64,000 nt of DNA from Pseudomonadota bacterium (GTDB lineage: Bacteria > Desulfobacterota > Desulfarculia > Desulfarculales > Desulfarculaceae), in assembly GCA_018896025.1 (NCBI GenBank), contig JAHIND010000007.1, positions 29,050 to 93,049 on the forward strand, in the 5' to 3' direction. Positions within the stretch are counted from its first letter, which is position 1. Each line of letters starts with the position of its first letter. The notes beneath the pieces were generated by a model, which ran no database searches, was not told the DNA's origin, and was given only the letters and a program-made list of their open reading frames with translations. Both the position numbers and the translations under genes were made by a program. Below, in pieces: positions 7,967-17,188 of the stretch.

Positions 7967-10900
7967 TCATTGCGCTTGCTGTCCGGGGCCTGCCCATTCG
8001 GCATTGATCTGGTTGTAGACCTCTTTGAGCAAGGCCTGCCCCACCACCTTTTGGAATTCCTTCTCGTTGATGAACTTCGCGGTGATCTCCTCGTTCTGGT
8101 CCATACGGTCAATGAAGAGGTCTTCCAACTCTTTTAAGAACACGAAGCTGAAGTTCTCGAGGGTATTGGCCAGGGCAGCCTGGCGTAGTTTCTCATTGGC
8201 CACGGCATCTTCTTTGATTGAGTCGAAAAAGAGCTGATCCGCTGGCTTGAAGTCCGTTCCGAAGCGCTCGTTGAGGAGGTCGATAAGTTCAGACAACCCG
8301 ATTTTCAGGTCATGAGCGGTGCCAGTACCCATGGAGGTCGGGGCCTTGATTTCCTCGCCGCCCTGTTTTTCCAGCGCTATCGCCCCTTCGCTGATCTTTT
8401 GGAGGCGGTAATATTGCAGGTCCACCTCATCGTCGAAGTGGTAAGACGGGCCGAACCCTCGCTTGGGCAGTTTGCTGATCAGGAAGCGGACATAGCTATA
8501 AAGCTTTTCCAGGTCCATGTCCTGAAATGGTACGACCTGCGCGAGGAAGGCGTACAGATTGCGGAAGGCGACCAGGGTCTTCCTGAACTCCTCGCGCTCC
8601 TCCTCCGCTAACTCCTTGTACCGCCCAACTGCCGGGTCGAGACAGGCGTACATCTTGGCGTGGTCGCTCTTGGTCTGTTTGTGTTTGGGCGTGAAGAAAA
8701 CCTTGGCGAATTCCTCAACCTCGGCCTTGTAGTAGACCTGCCAGCCGTCAAGTTTTGCTTGCATCTCGTACAGCTGTTTTGGTTCGGCCTGCTCCCCAAT
8801 CAAGGTTCGCTCGTAGTACGGCTGGAAGGCGGCCAGAATGTCCTCTGCCTCGTTGACGAAGTCCAGGACGAAGGTGTCCTTCTTCCCATCGCGTCGCCTA
8901 TTCAGGCGAGATAGGGTCTGCACGGCATGCACGCCCATCAGACGCTTGTCCACATACATGGTGTGCAGCAGGGGCTGGTCAAAGCCGGTTTGGTACTTTT
9001 CGGCGACCAGCAGCAGCTGGTACTCATCTGATGCGAAGCGTGCCGGCAACTCCCGCTCTTTAATGCCGCTGTTCATGCCGACTTCGGTGAACTCTTTGCC
9101 CGTGTCGGAATCGAAGACTGTTCCCGAGAAGGCCACCAGGGTCTTGATGTCGGTGTAACCCTTCTCGGCTATGTACTTGTCAAAAGCCAGCTTGTACCGC
9201 ACCGCGTGCAAGCGGGAAGAGGTAACCAGCATGGCCTTGGCCCTGCCGCCGATCTTGTGGTGGGTGGTGTTGCGGAAGTGTTCCACCATCACCTGGGTCT
9301 TCTGGGCGATGTTGTGGGGATGAAGGCTCATGAAGCGGGCCAGGGCCGAAGCGGCTTTCTTCTGGTCCACCTCCGGATCATCCTCAATGGCCTTCACCAG
9401 GCGATAGAAGGTCTTGTGGGTGGTGTAGTTCTCCAGTACGTCCAGGATGAAGCCCTCTTCAATGGCTTGGCGCATGCTGTAGAGGTGGAACGGCTCCGGC
9501 TTGCCGTCCGCTCCCTCGCGTCCGAAGACCTCCAAGGTCTTGTACTTGGGGGTGGCGGTAAAGGCGAAGAAGCTGATGTTGGGCTGCTTGCCCCGCTTGG
9601 CCATGGCCTTGAGGATTTCTTCCTGGTAGTCGGGCAGCCCCTCCTCTTCCGCCTGTTTCTTAGCCTCCTGCTTGATGGCCTCACCGGCCAGCACCTGCTT
9701 CAGTTCGGTGGCCGTCTCTCCGCCTTGGGAACTATGGGCCTCGTCTATGAGCACCGCGTATTTGCGCGAGGGCAGGCCGCCCACCTTCTCGGTGACGAAG
9801 GGGAACTTCTGCAGGGTGGTGATAATGATGGGAACACCCCTGGCCAGCGCCTGGGCCAGCTGGTTGGAGTCAACATCGATCTTCTCCACCACCCCTTGTT
9901 TGTGCTCGAACTGGTAGACCGTGTCCTGGAGCTGCTGATCCAGCACCAGGCGGTCGGTAATGACCACCACCGAATCAAAGACCTTCTCGTCCTTGGCGTT
10001 GTGCAGACTGGCCAGGCGGTGGGCCAGCCAGGCAATGGTGTTGCTCTTGCCGCTGCCCGCCGAGTGTTGGACCAGATAGTTGTGCCCGGTTTCCTTCTCC
10101 TTGGCGTCGGCCACCATTTTACGCACCGCGTCCAACTGGTGGAAGCGGGGGAAGATCATGGTCTCCTTCTTGATCTTCTTCTGGCCGACCTCTTTGTGCT
10201 CCACCTCCAAGTGGATGAAGCGGGCCAGGATGTCCAGGAAGCTGTCCCGCTGCCAGATGCGCTCCCAGAGGTAGGCCGTTCGGTAACCGGCAGGATTCAC
10301 GGGGTTGCCCGCACCGGTGCCGTTGCCTTGGTTGAAGGGCAGGAAGACGGTGTGGCCCTTGGCCAGCTTGGTGGTCATGTGCACTTCATCCGGATCAACC
10401 GCGAAGTGCACTAGCGCCCGCCTCTTGAACTGGAAGATCAGGTCCTGGGGGTCGCGGTCATGCTTGTACTGGCTCACCGCGTTACGCCAGGTCTGGCCGG
10501 ACAGGGGGTTCTTCAACTCCGCTGTGGCCACCGGGATGCCGTTCAGGCTCAACACCAGGTCCAGGGAGTTCTCATGTTTGGGCGAGTAGTGCAACTGCCG
10601 CGTGACGGTGAGGCGGTTGGCCTGATAGCGGGCCACTGTCTCGGGGTTCATGCCGCTAGCCGGGGCGAAGTAGGCCGCCCTAAAGAGCTTGCCGAAGCAC
10701 TTGAACCCGTGGCGCAGGACGTTGAGGCAGCCTTGATGATCGGAGTTGAGGGCGCTGGTCAAATCGTCCAGTAGGGTGGCCCCGGCCTTGCCCTTTTGAA
10801 TGCCCTCAAGGTAGGCCCACTCCTTGGGTTGGGTCTCCTGGACAAAGGCCAGGAACAGGGCGGGATCAAGGCAGCGCTCACGGTCGAAGGCCTGGGGATC

Positions 10901-10981
10901 GGTCTTACCATAACCGGCGTGGCTGATCAGGTGCTCCTCTATGGCCTCCTCAAAGGCGATTTCCTTGTGGTCAACGGGCAT
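7967..10981 (-). CDS. hsdR: type I restriction enzyme, R (helicase/nuclease) subunit
   Basis: A 1004-residue motor and nuclease subunit. The PD-(D/E)xK nuclease lies near residues 137-160 (D141 in SLDLVLSLNG, then AELKNP with E155 and K157). The SF2 translocase follows: Walker A AGSGKS at about 308-313, DEAH at 413-416, FFAFTATPKYKT and LLVAEKYQTGFDQPLLHTMYVD for later helicase motifs. Length and domain order are normal. GGAGGGGGGAGT precedes the ATG at 10981. It is last in the minus-strand run, 12 bases after abiEii. With HsdM and HsdS it would cut unmodified DNA after translocation. Confidence 0.97.
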   Translation of the reverse strand: MPVDHKEIAFEEAIEEHLISHAGYGKTDPQAFDRERCLDPALFLAFVQETQPKEWAYLEGIQKGKAGATLLDDLTSALNSDHQGCLNVLRHGFKCFGKLFRAAYFAPASGMNPETVARYQANRLTVTRQLHYSPKHENSLDLVLSLNGIPVATAELKNPLSGQTWRNAVSQYKHDRDPQDLIFQFKRRALVHFAVDPDEVHMTTKLAKGHTVFLPFNQGNGTGAGNPVNPAGYRTAYLWERIWQRDSFLDILARFIHLEVEHKEVGQKKIKKETMIFPRFHQLDAVRKMVADAKEKETGHNYLVQHSAGSGKSNTIAWLAHRLASLHNAKDEKVFDSVVVITDRLVLDQQLQDTVYQFEHKQGVVEKIDVDSNQLAQALARGVPIIITTLQKFPFVTEKVGGLPSRKYAVLIDEAHSSQGGETATELKQVLAGEAIKQEAKKQAEEEGLPDYQEEILKAMAKRGKQPNISFFAFTATPKYKTLEVFGREGADGKPEPFHLYSMRQAIEEGFILDVLENYTTHKTFYRLVKAIEDDPEVDQKKAASALARFMSLHPHNIAQKTQVMVEHFRNTTHHKIGGRAKAMLVTSSRLHAVRYKLAFDKYIAEKGYTDIKTLVAFSGTVFDSDTGKEFTEVGMNSGIKERELPARFASDEYQLLLVAEKYQTGFDQPLLHTMYVDKRLMGVHAVQTLSRLNRRRDGKKDTFVLDFVNEAEDILAAFQPYYERTLIGEQAEPKQLYEMQAKLDGWQVYYKAEVEEFAKVFFTPKHKQTKSDHAKMYACLDPAVGRYKELAEEEREEFRKTLVAFRNLYAFLAQVVPFQDMDLEKLYSYVRFLISKLPKRGFGPSYHFDDEVDLQYYRLQKISEGAIALEKQGGEEIKAPTSMGTGTAHDLKIGLSELIDLLNERFGTDFKPADQLFFDSIKEDAVANEKLRQAALANTLENFSFVFLKELEDLFIDRMDQNEEITAKFINEKEFQKVVGQALLKEVYNQINAEWAGPGQQAQ

Positions 10982-10993
10982 ACTCCCCCCTCC

Positions 10994-11914
10994 CTAATTC
11001 CACGGTCCCCCGTTTGGCCAGGTGAGGCCAAAATCCTTGCCAGCGGCAGCGGCGTGCAGCGGCGGCAACAAAAACTCGCGCAGGTCGGCGACCACTTGGG
11101 GCAGGCCCACCCCGCCGGTCTCCAGTTCGCTGCGTTTGACGAAAGCCCTCCACTGGGCCGCCTTGCCGCTATCCTGGGCGAACTCGTCACCCAATGCCGT
11201 AGGCACGTCGCCCGGCAGGGCGGTTTTCCGGCGGGCAAAGGTAGCCTCTATGGCTTGGGCCAAGACCGCTCCCTCAAAGGGGAAGACCCTGGCCATGGTC
11301 CAGATATCGAAGTAGTCCTTCATCCGGCTATTGGGCATGCCGATGGCCACCATGGCCTGTAGCTTCTCGGCTACCACGCTCTCCTTGGGGTAGGCCCTAA
11401 TGCGCGGCGCGGGTTGGTCCAGCAAGGTGGGGTAGTCGATCAACTCCGGCCCAGGGGTCACCGCGTCACCAAAGCCCACATCGATCTGCACGTTTATGGA
11501 GATGGTCCCCAGATGGGCGACAAACTTCACCCGCAGCCCTTGATAGACCTGATCCTCGCGTATGGCCTCCACTTGGACCATGCCCGCATCGAACTGCAGG
11601 CCGTCGTCCGGCGCATCCTCGATCCAGCAAAGTTCCGAGATCACCATGCCCAACGCCTCGGGCGATTCGTCCCCAGTGCCCGCGAAGTCCATGTCCTTGG
11701 TAGGGCGGTGGGCTTCATTGGTCCAGGCCATGAAGCGGAAGGCCCCCTTGAGCACATAGCGCTGGGCATAGCGAGAGATGGACAGGCGGTACAGGAAGCG
11801 CTCCAGGGCGTAGCGGGTCAGGAGCTGTTGATAGTTCTCGCCCCGCTCCCGCGCCAGGTTAAGCAGGCGCTGACGCACCGAAGCCGCCATGTCCTTTACC
11901 TGATTCTGGCTCAC
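10994..11914 (-). CDS. AbiEii-type nucleotidyltransferase toxin
   Basis: A 306-residue protein read from the GTG at 11914, which overlaps the TGA of abiEi as GTGA; longer ATG frames would run deep into abiEi. The nucleotidyltransferase motif TKDMDFAG (Asp at about 74 and 76) and the conserved MKDYFDIW near 198-206 mark the AbiEii/AbiGii family (DUF1814). These act as type IV-like toxins that modify tRNA or similar substrates and give abortive phage resistance. The pairing with AbiEi and the tight coupling fit that role. Its position between hsdS and hsdR puts two defences in one unit. Confidence 0.9.
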   Translation of the reverse strand: MSQNQVKDMAASVRQRLLNLARERGENYQQLLTRYALERFLYRLSISRYAQRYVLKGAFRFMAWTNEAHRPTKDMDFAGTGDESPEALGMVISELCWIEDAPDDGLQFDAGMVQVEAIREDQVYQGLRVKFVAHLGTISINVQIDVGFGDAVTPGPELIDYPTLLDQPAPRIRAYPKESVVAEKLQAMVAIGMPNSRMKDYFDIWTMARVFPFEGAVLAQAIEATFARRKTALPGDVPTALGDEFAQDSGKAAQWRAFVKRSELETGGVGLPQVVADLREFLLPPLHAAAAGKDFGLTWPNGGPWN

Positions 11915-12513
11915 GCCAGAGCCTCCAGGTAGGGCTGCATCACCTTGGTCTGGCGGCATACCTTGGCGTACTTCCATAGGTCGTCGTTGGTGCAAAGATG
12001 CTGCCTACGGCAGTCGCGTAGGGCCTCCAGGGCCACGTCCAGGCCGATCTGGTTGCGGAATTTGAAGCAGTCGGCCACGGTCTTGGCCAGGTTGTAGACC
12101 CTGACCCGCACCCCTTCCACTTCGTGTTCTTCCACTCCCGCGCGGAAAGCCTCGCCAGAGACCCGTACTGTGCGGATAGGGAGGCTGGGCTCCTTGGGTT
12201 CGCGGGCGTCCTTTTTTAGGGCCAGCCATACCTGGTGGGGCATCTGAGTGGTGAGGCCGTGGAACTGGAGAGCCGAGAGCAGGCACACCACGCCGGAGGG
12301 CACCCGCTTGCACACTTCGGCCAGGGTTCGGTGTTCGGTGGGGTCGGCGTCGGCGGCGACGTAGAGACCGCGTCCGATTCGCTGGAGTTTGCCCGCGCGA
12401 TAGAGCCGGATGAGATGTTCGCGCGGCAGATCGTGTGCGTCGAGATCACGAGGACGCAGAACTCCCGCGCGACGTACCAGTTTCATGACCTTGTCAGTTG
12501 CCGACGCGCTCAC
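11911..12513 (-). CDS. AbiEi-type antitoxin with N-terminal winged helix
   Basis: 200 residues. Residues 1-70 form the AbiEi N-terminal winged-helix domain (VMKLVRRAGVLRPRDLDAHD...LIRLYRAGKLQRIGRGLYV). The C-terminal antitoxin domain follows (VYNLAKTVADCFKFRNQIGLDVALEALRD). AbiEi proteins neutralise AbiEii and repress their own promoter by binding inverted repeats. A long palindrome at 12529-12574 stands just upstream of the GTG start at 12513, after GGAG. The antitoxin-first order and 4-base overlap with the toxin gene are typical. Confidence 0.9.
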   Translation of the reverse strand: MSASATDKVMKLVRRAGVLRPRDLDAHDLPREHLIRLYRAGKLQRIGRGLYVAADADPTEHRTLAEVCKRVPSGVVCLLSALQFHGLTTQMPHQVWLALKKDAREPKEPSLPIRTVRVSGEAFRAGVEEHEVEGVRVRVYNLAKTVADCFKFRNQIGLDVALEALRDCRRQHLCTNDDLWKYAKVCRQTKVMQPYLEALA

Positions 12514-12528
12514 TTAGCGAACTCCAAC

Positions 12529-12574
12529 GTTACGAAACGCACATACTTATAAATAAGTATGGACGTTTTGTAAC
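12529..12574. promoter_or_regulatory. 46-bp palindrome, probable AbiEi operator
   Basis: The centre is CATACTTAT-AA-ATAAGTATG (12542-12561), perfectly symmetric. The outer arms GTTACGAAACG (12529-12539) and CGTTTTGTAAC (12564-12574) pair with one mismatch. It lies between the hsdS stop (12654) and the abiEi start (12513), where an autoregulated abiE promoter is expected. Confidence 0.75.
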
Positions 12575-12653
12575 ACGTACTATCTCGCTGGGCAAGTTAT
12601 TCCTCGCGAACTACTGGACGAGTCACGTCGCGGTGGTGAAGTTCGTGCACTAT

Positions 12654-13946
12654 TCAGGCCGCCGCCTCGCCGCGAACGTCGATCTTGCCGGTGACGGCGG
12701 CGGAGATGAGGGAGGAGCGGTACTCGTGAAGCAACCCCATGGAACGGCGTATGGTTTGGAACAAATTGTCAATAGCCCCAACTTGATCCTTAAGGTGTTT
12801 AACTAGTTGCCGCTGTTCAGGCAAGGGAGGCAGAAAGATTGGTGCTTCAGAAACGTTATTAAGGCCAAGCCCAGTCTTCAACCCATACTGGACAATTCCA
12901 AAATGGGTCTGTCCGACTACAGAGCCTAGGGACATTCCCAAAAAGTAAGGATCAGCGATGTCTTTTTTAGGGCGAATTAGTGCCAAGTGCTGATTTATGT
13001 ACATTTTTTCAGGTAGAACATCGACTATCGCCACACGCCCTGTTTTAGCCCCCGTAACGCAAACAAGAACATCCTCAACGTTCAGAGCAGTCCTTATCCC
13101 TTCCGCGCCCTTTGGCGGGTCAACGCGCTGAACCTCGTCTAAGGTCAATCCAAGCTCGTCGTTAAGATTGCCGCTCTGAAGAAATAAATCCCCCTCCTCA
13201 GAAAAAAACTCCGACCACCCACGAGGACCAGAGGTAATGAAGCTAGAGACATTTTTGATGCGAGTCGACTCCCAATGCTCCGGTATCTCCCCTAGCCACT
13301 CTATGCCCGAGTCCTTCATCTTGGCATCGGGGTTGAGGCCCTTGGTGACCGCGTGGCTGATGACGGCGGCTCGCTTCTCCTGCAGCAGCTCGATCTGGCG
13401 CTGCTTCTTGGCGACCAGATCGTCTATGCGGACCGTCTCGCGGTCCAAAAAATCGGCGATGGCGCGTTGTATATTTTCTGGAGGCAATGGTAATGCTAGC
13501 TCTGCAAACTCCGAGTATCTGACTGTTTTCCCATCACGAATGCCTGTGGTGACTGCCTGCAAACGCGATATGAATTCGCGGCTCTTTAAAAGATAACGAA
13601 AGTAGGGATGAACCACCTGTTCCGAAGGCTTCATCACAGAGTAGGCGGGACTAATGATGCCCTGAAAGGGTGAATACTCGACTCCACCTTCAAAACTCCG
13701 CAGACTAATAACGAAGTCGCCGCATTTTACCAAGTTGAAATTTTCAAAGCCTTTCGTAGCCGTCATGACCTGACGATCTGTCTCCTGTTCCAACAGTCGC
13801 TGGGGAACAACTCCCATCATTTGGCTGGCCGAGAGAATTTCTTCGCGTGGGTGGTTTTTTTCGATTCGTTGCCTGAATAACCGCTTTGCTAATTGGGTGT
13901 CCCACTCTTTGGGCAAGGGGTTGTTATAACTTCTTGGGTCGCTCAC
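12654..13946 (-). CDS. hsdS: type I restriction-modification specificity subunit
   Basis: 430 residues with two target-recognition regions, each followed by a conserved spacer helix. The first spacer is LPLPPENIQRAIADFLDRETVRIDDLVAKKQRQIELLQEKR; after it comes the hinge KDSGIEWLGEIPEHW. The second is FLPPLPEQRQLVKHLKDQ. It recognises the bipartite DNA target and positions HsdM and HsdR. The GTG start at 13946 overlaps the hsdM stop as GTGA. A/T-richer stretches inside the recognition regions agree with the usual domain exchange in hsdS genes. Confidence 0.95.
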   Translation of the reverse strand: MSDPRSYNNPLPKEWDTQLAKRLFRQRIEKNHPREEILSASQMMGVVPQRLLEQETDRQVMTATKGFENFNLVKCGDFVISLRSFEGGVEYSPFQGIISPAYSVMKPSEQVVHPYFRYLLKSREFISRLQAVTTGIRDGKTVRYSEFAELALPLPPENIQRAIADFLDRETVRIDDLVAKKQRQIELLQEKRAAVISHAVTKGLNPDAKMKDSGIEWLGEIPEHWESTRIKNVSSFITSGPRGWSEFFSEEGDLFLQSGNLNDELGLTLDEVQRVDPPKGAEGIRTALNVEDVLVCVTGAKTGRVAIVDVLPEKMYINQHLALIRPKKDIADPYFLGMSLGSVVGQTHFGIVQYGLKTGLGLNNVSEAPIFLPPLPEQRQLVKHLKDQVGAIDNLFQTIRRSMGLLHEYRSSLISAAVTGKIDVRGEAAA

Positions 13947-15955
13947 TTAGCCACCTCCGCCAACATCTTGGCGATTTCCTGCTCAATGGCCTTGAGGTCT
14001 GCCTCTATCTCCTCTAGTGGTCGCGGCGGGGTGTACTCGTAGAAATAGCGGTTGAAGTTGATCTCATAGCCGATCTTGGTCTTGTCGTGGTCAATCCAGG
14101 CGTCGGGCACGTGGGGTAAGACCTCGCGGGCAAAGTACTCCTCCACGTCCTCCTTGAGGGGCACGTTCTCATAGTCGCGCAGATCGGGATCAGGATCGGT
14201 GTTGCCTTTGGCGTCGGTGCAGACCGGGGCGCTCTCGTCGCGCTCGCTCAGGGCCTTGAGGATGGCATTCAGCAGGGCGGCGGGCACCTTGAGGTCAGCG
14301 GCCTTGAGGGCTGCTTTGAGCTTGGCCACGAACTTGGTCCGCTCCTGGACCACCCCCAGCCCGGCCAGCGACTCCAGGACCTCCAGGATGGCCGCCTGGG
14401 TGGCCTTGCCCAGGGCGATCTCCTGGGCGGCAGCCTTGGTGTCCTTGCGCTTCTTGCTTTTGGCCAGGTTGAGGAAGGGTTTGGCCTCCTGGACACGCTC
14501 CAGCCGCTCCGGGGTGACCGCGAAGTTGAGGCGCAGGGGCCGCTCCACAGTAATGCGGCGGTAGCCAAAGTCCTGGTTGTCGAAGACACGGACGTACTCG
14601 CCTTCCTGGAAGTCGCCATGCAGACGGACCAGGTCGCCCCGCTGGTCGTCGCAGACCTCGTGGCGCTTGTTGCCCAGGCTCTTGCGCATCTTCTTGAAGA
14701 AACTCACCCCGTTGACCAACTGCACCTTGCCCTTGCGTTCCTTGGCCTTGCGGTTGGTGAGTATCCACAGGTAGGTGAGTATGCCGGTGTTGTAGAAAAG
14801 CTGGTCCGGCAGAGCCACGATGGCCTCCAGCCAGTCGTTCTCGATGATCCAGCGGCGAATCTCGCTCTCCCCGCTACCGGCGGCCCCGGTGAATAGTGGG
14901 GAGCCGTTGAACACGATGGCCAGCCGAGTGCCGCCATCCTCCAACGGCTTCATCTTGCTGATCATATGCTGCAGGAACAATAATGCCCCATCGTTGATGC
15001 GGGGCAGGCCAGCTCCGAAGCGCCCGCCGAAGCCCTGCTTCTCTTGCTCCTTGCGGATGGCGTCTTCCTCTGGCTTCCACTCCACCCCAAAGGGCGGGTT
15101 GGCCAGCATGTAGTCAAAGCGCTGTTGCGGGAAGTGATCCTCGGTAAAGCTGTTGCCGAAGCGGATGTGCTCCATACTGTGGCCCTTGATCATCATGTCC
15201 GAGCCGCAGATGGCAAAGGACTGGTCGTTGTAGTCTTGGCCAAAGACCTCCAGGCTGGCATCCCGGTTCATTGCCCGCAGATATTCTTCCGAGACCGACA
15301 GCATGCCGCCAGTGCCGCAGGCAGGATCGTAGAGGGTGCGCACCGCGCCGGGAGTGGTGAGGGCGTCGCTGTCCGGTGAGAAGACCAGGTCAACCATCAG
15401 GCGGATCACCTCGCGGGGGGTGTAGTGATCGCCCGCCTGCTCGTTGCTGGCCTCGTTGAAGCGCCGGATCAGCTCCTCAAAGATGTAACCCATCTCCAGG
15501 TTGGAGACACTTTCCGGGTGCAAGTCGATCTCGCAGAACTTGGACACCAGCTTGAACAGCCGGTCATGCTGCTCCAGCTTGGCGATCTGCACATCAAATT
15601 CAAAGTGGTCGAGGATGGTTCTGGCGCGGGGGGAGAAGCCCTTGATAAAGTTGATCAGGTTTTCCGCAATGTTATCCGGGTCGCCCTTAAGCTTTTCGAA
15701 GGTGTAAAGGCTGGTGTTGTAGAAATCCTGCCCCGCTGCCTTTTTGAGCAACGGCTCCGGGTTTTTGATTTTACCGCCCTCCAACTTTTCGAGCCTGGCC
15801 AGAACCTTGTCCTTGGTAGGGGCCAGCACACAGTCCAGCCGACGCAGGACGGTCATGGGCAGCATTACGTCCTTGTACTGGTTGGGGTGGTAAGGACCGC
15901 GTAGCAGGTTGGCCACGGACCAGATGAAGTTGGCCTTGTCATTGAAGTTGGTCAT
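13943..15955 (-). CDS. hsdM: type I restriction-modification N6-adenine methyltransferase
   Basis: 670 residues. The N-terminal helical HsdM domain precedes the methyltransferase core: motif I DPACGTGG at 210-217 binds S-adenosylmethionine, and NPPF at 286-289 is the catalytic motif IV for N6-adenine. GDHYTPREVIRLMVDL is the usual sequence before motif I. The C-terminus is longer than in minimal HsdM proteins. GGAGG lies ten bases before the ATG at 15955. It is first in the run hsdM-hsdS-abiEi-abiEii-hsdR. Confidence 0.96.
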   Translation of the reverse strand: MTNFNDKANFIWSVANLLRGPYHPNQYKDVMLPMTVLRRLDCVLAPTKDKVLARLEKLEGGKIKNPEPLLKKAAGQDFYNTSLYTFEKLKGDPDNIAENLINFIKGFSPRARTILDHFEFDVQIAKLEQHDRLFKLVSKFCEIDLHPESVSNLEMGYIFEELIRRFNEASNEQAGDHYTPREVIRLMVDLVFSPDSDALTTPGAVRTLYDPACGTGGMLSVSEEYLRAMNRDASLEVFGQDYNDQSFAICGSDMMIKGHSMEHIRFGNSFTEDHFPQQRFDYMLANPPFGVEWKPEEDAIRKEQEKQGFGGRFGAGLPRINDGALLFLQHMISKMKPLEDGGTRLAIVFNGSPLFTGAAGSGESEIRRWIIENDWLEAIVALPDQLFYNTGILTYLWILTNRKAKERKGKVQLVNGVSFFKKMRKSLGNKRHEVCDDQRGDLVRLHGDFQEGEYVRVFDNQDFGYRRITVERPLRLNFAVTPERLERVQEAKPFLNLAKSKKRKDTKAAAQEIALGKATQAAILEVLESLAGLGVVQERTKFVAKLKAALKAADLKVPAALLNAILKALSERDESAPVCTDAKGNTDPDPDLRDYENVPLKEDVEEYFAREVLPHVPDAWIDHDKTKIGYEINFNRYFYEYTPPRPLEEIEADLKAIEQEIAKMLAEVAK

Positions 15956-16094
15956 GAAACAGGGTCCTCCCCCAGATCAAGCAGCCCACGGGGGCTGTTA
16001 GGTGCGGTAGCGGTATTTGTTTTCAAGGCTGCTGGCAGGAGACAGGCAGGCGGCCCCAACAGCCATCAAGCAAAATAGCACAGCCTGAGCGGTT

Positions 16095-16529
16095 GTGTTA
16101 AGGCGCTCAAATCTGAACACCAGCGGGGAGAGCAGAGGAGTAGTGTTCCCCCGATGCCTTCGCCTGCGACACCTTCGATGGGGAACGCCAGTTAGGCAAT
16201 CAAGGCCCCAGCTGCCAGCCTTTCCCCTGGCAGTCGGTCTTGGTGGTGATGCTGGAGCTTGTAATTGGCAGCTGTCACAACGGGCACTTTCTGCCGTCGC
16301 CTACGCTGCCATCAGGGCGGTGGCCGACGCCCGGGCTGGTACGACCTACAAGGACTCCTTCAATGCCAACCAGGGCAACCTGGCGGCCTCTGGCAAGGTA
16401 AACGGTGGCATCAGCGATGTGGTTGTGTCAGGCGAGGGTAACACCGGCACCGGCACGGCGGCCCCCGTGGACAGCTCCTCTAAGACCAGCAATGAATCCG
16501 GCCCCATCCTGGGCGGGATCAGCAAGTAG
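16095..16529 (+). CDS. hypothetical protein, possibly the 3' remnant of a longer gene
   Basis: The last 90 or so codons look coding by codon choice and give a Gly/Ser/Asn/Thr-rich sequence (AGTTYKDSFNANQGN, ending GPILGGISK). The first 45 codons are much less protein-like, and no good ribosome site precedes the ATG at 16095. It may be a truncated gene whose original 5' part was lost. No family is recognised. It is divergent from hsdM inside the island. Confidence 0.35.
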   Translation: MLRRSNLNTSGESRGVVFPRCLRLRHLRWGTPVRQSRPQLPAFPLAVGLGGDAGACNWQLSQRALSAVAYAAIRAVADARAGTTYKDSFNANQGNLAASGKVNGGISDVVVSGEGNTGTGTAAPVDSSSKTSNESGPILGGISK

Positions 16530-16803
16530 CTTTGACCCAATAAGTGACCCGGTGCTGACCCGAATAGCAATCAGCACTATTTTGACTTAAATGATCGTAT
16601 TCATTGAACATTCGTCCACGCCCCACCTCTCCTCCGCTACCCTTCAAACGATATTGTATAACTGATTGATACTGCTATGCTTTTGAATTAAACCCAGTTG
16701 AGAACAAAGGGGAAAAAAGTGCAGTATAGTAGTATATAGGGTAGCACTGTAGCTAGCTAGAGGTAGTACTGTAGTCGTGTAGTAGTTAGCTAGAGCTTAG
16801 GAG

Positions 16804-16863
16804 AGGTGGGGTTAGGCTAGGGGAAGGGGAACTAAGGCTTAGGGTTCCCCCTGCCCCCCACCT
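16804..16863. repeat. nested inverted repeat
   Basis: Outer arms AGGTGGGG (16804-16811) and CCCCACCT (16856-16863), inner arms GGGGAAC (16826-16832) and GTTCCCC (16844-16850). No U-tract follows, so a terminator is unlikely. Confidence 0.6.
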
Positions 16864-16953
16864 ACCTCTTAGAGCAGTAGCAGTGCTGTAGCCTAGAGGT
16901 AAGGAGGGACCAGGGTGAAGTACAGGTAGAGCACCTGGACCTCAGGCTGGGTG

Positions 16954-16988
16954 GAGCGAGAGAGCAGGAGAGGTAGAGCGAGAGAGCA
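16954..16988 (+). repeat. two iteron-like 13-bp direct repeats
   Basis: GAGCGAGAGAGCA occurs at 16954-16966 and 16976-16988, 22 bases apart (about two helical turns), in the noncoding block of the island. Confidence 0.5.
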
Positions 16989-17188
16989 TGAGTTAGCGAT
17001 CTGAGGCTGATACTGGGGGGCTAGGAGAGACAGGGGGTAACAGAGGGCAGTACCTGGGATTGTGAACAGAGGGCCGGGCTGTTTTGGGATAAAATCGTGA
17101 GGGCCTATCCCATACGTGCCCCCACCGGGTCCCCCCCGTATAGTCTGCCTGGCTGCTCGTGCCAGGAGGGAATTGGAACAGCGAAAGC

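Larger units (their letters stand above)
16530..17188. other. noncoding block of the island, TAG-rich with hairpin and direct repeats
   Basis: About 660 bases without a credible gene. 16724-16800 has about 14 TAG triplets, several as CTAG. 16804-16863 can fold into a nested hairpin. 16954-16988 holds two 13-bp direct repeats. Further on the sequence is purine-rich (GAGAGAG). It may be a replication or transfer origin; this is inference from structure alone. Confidence 0.5.
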
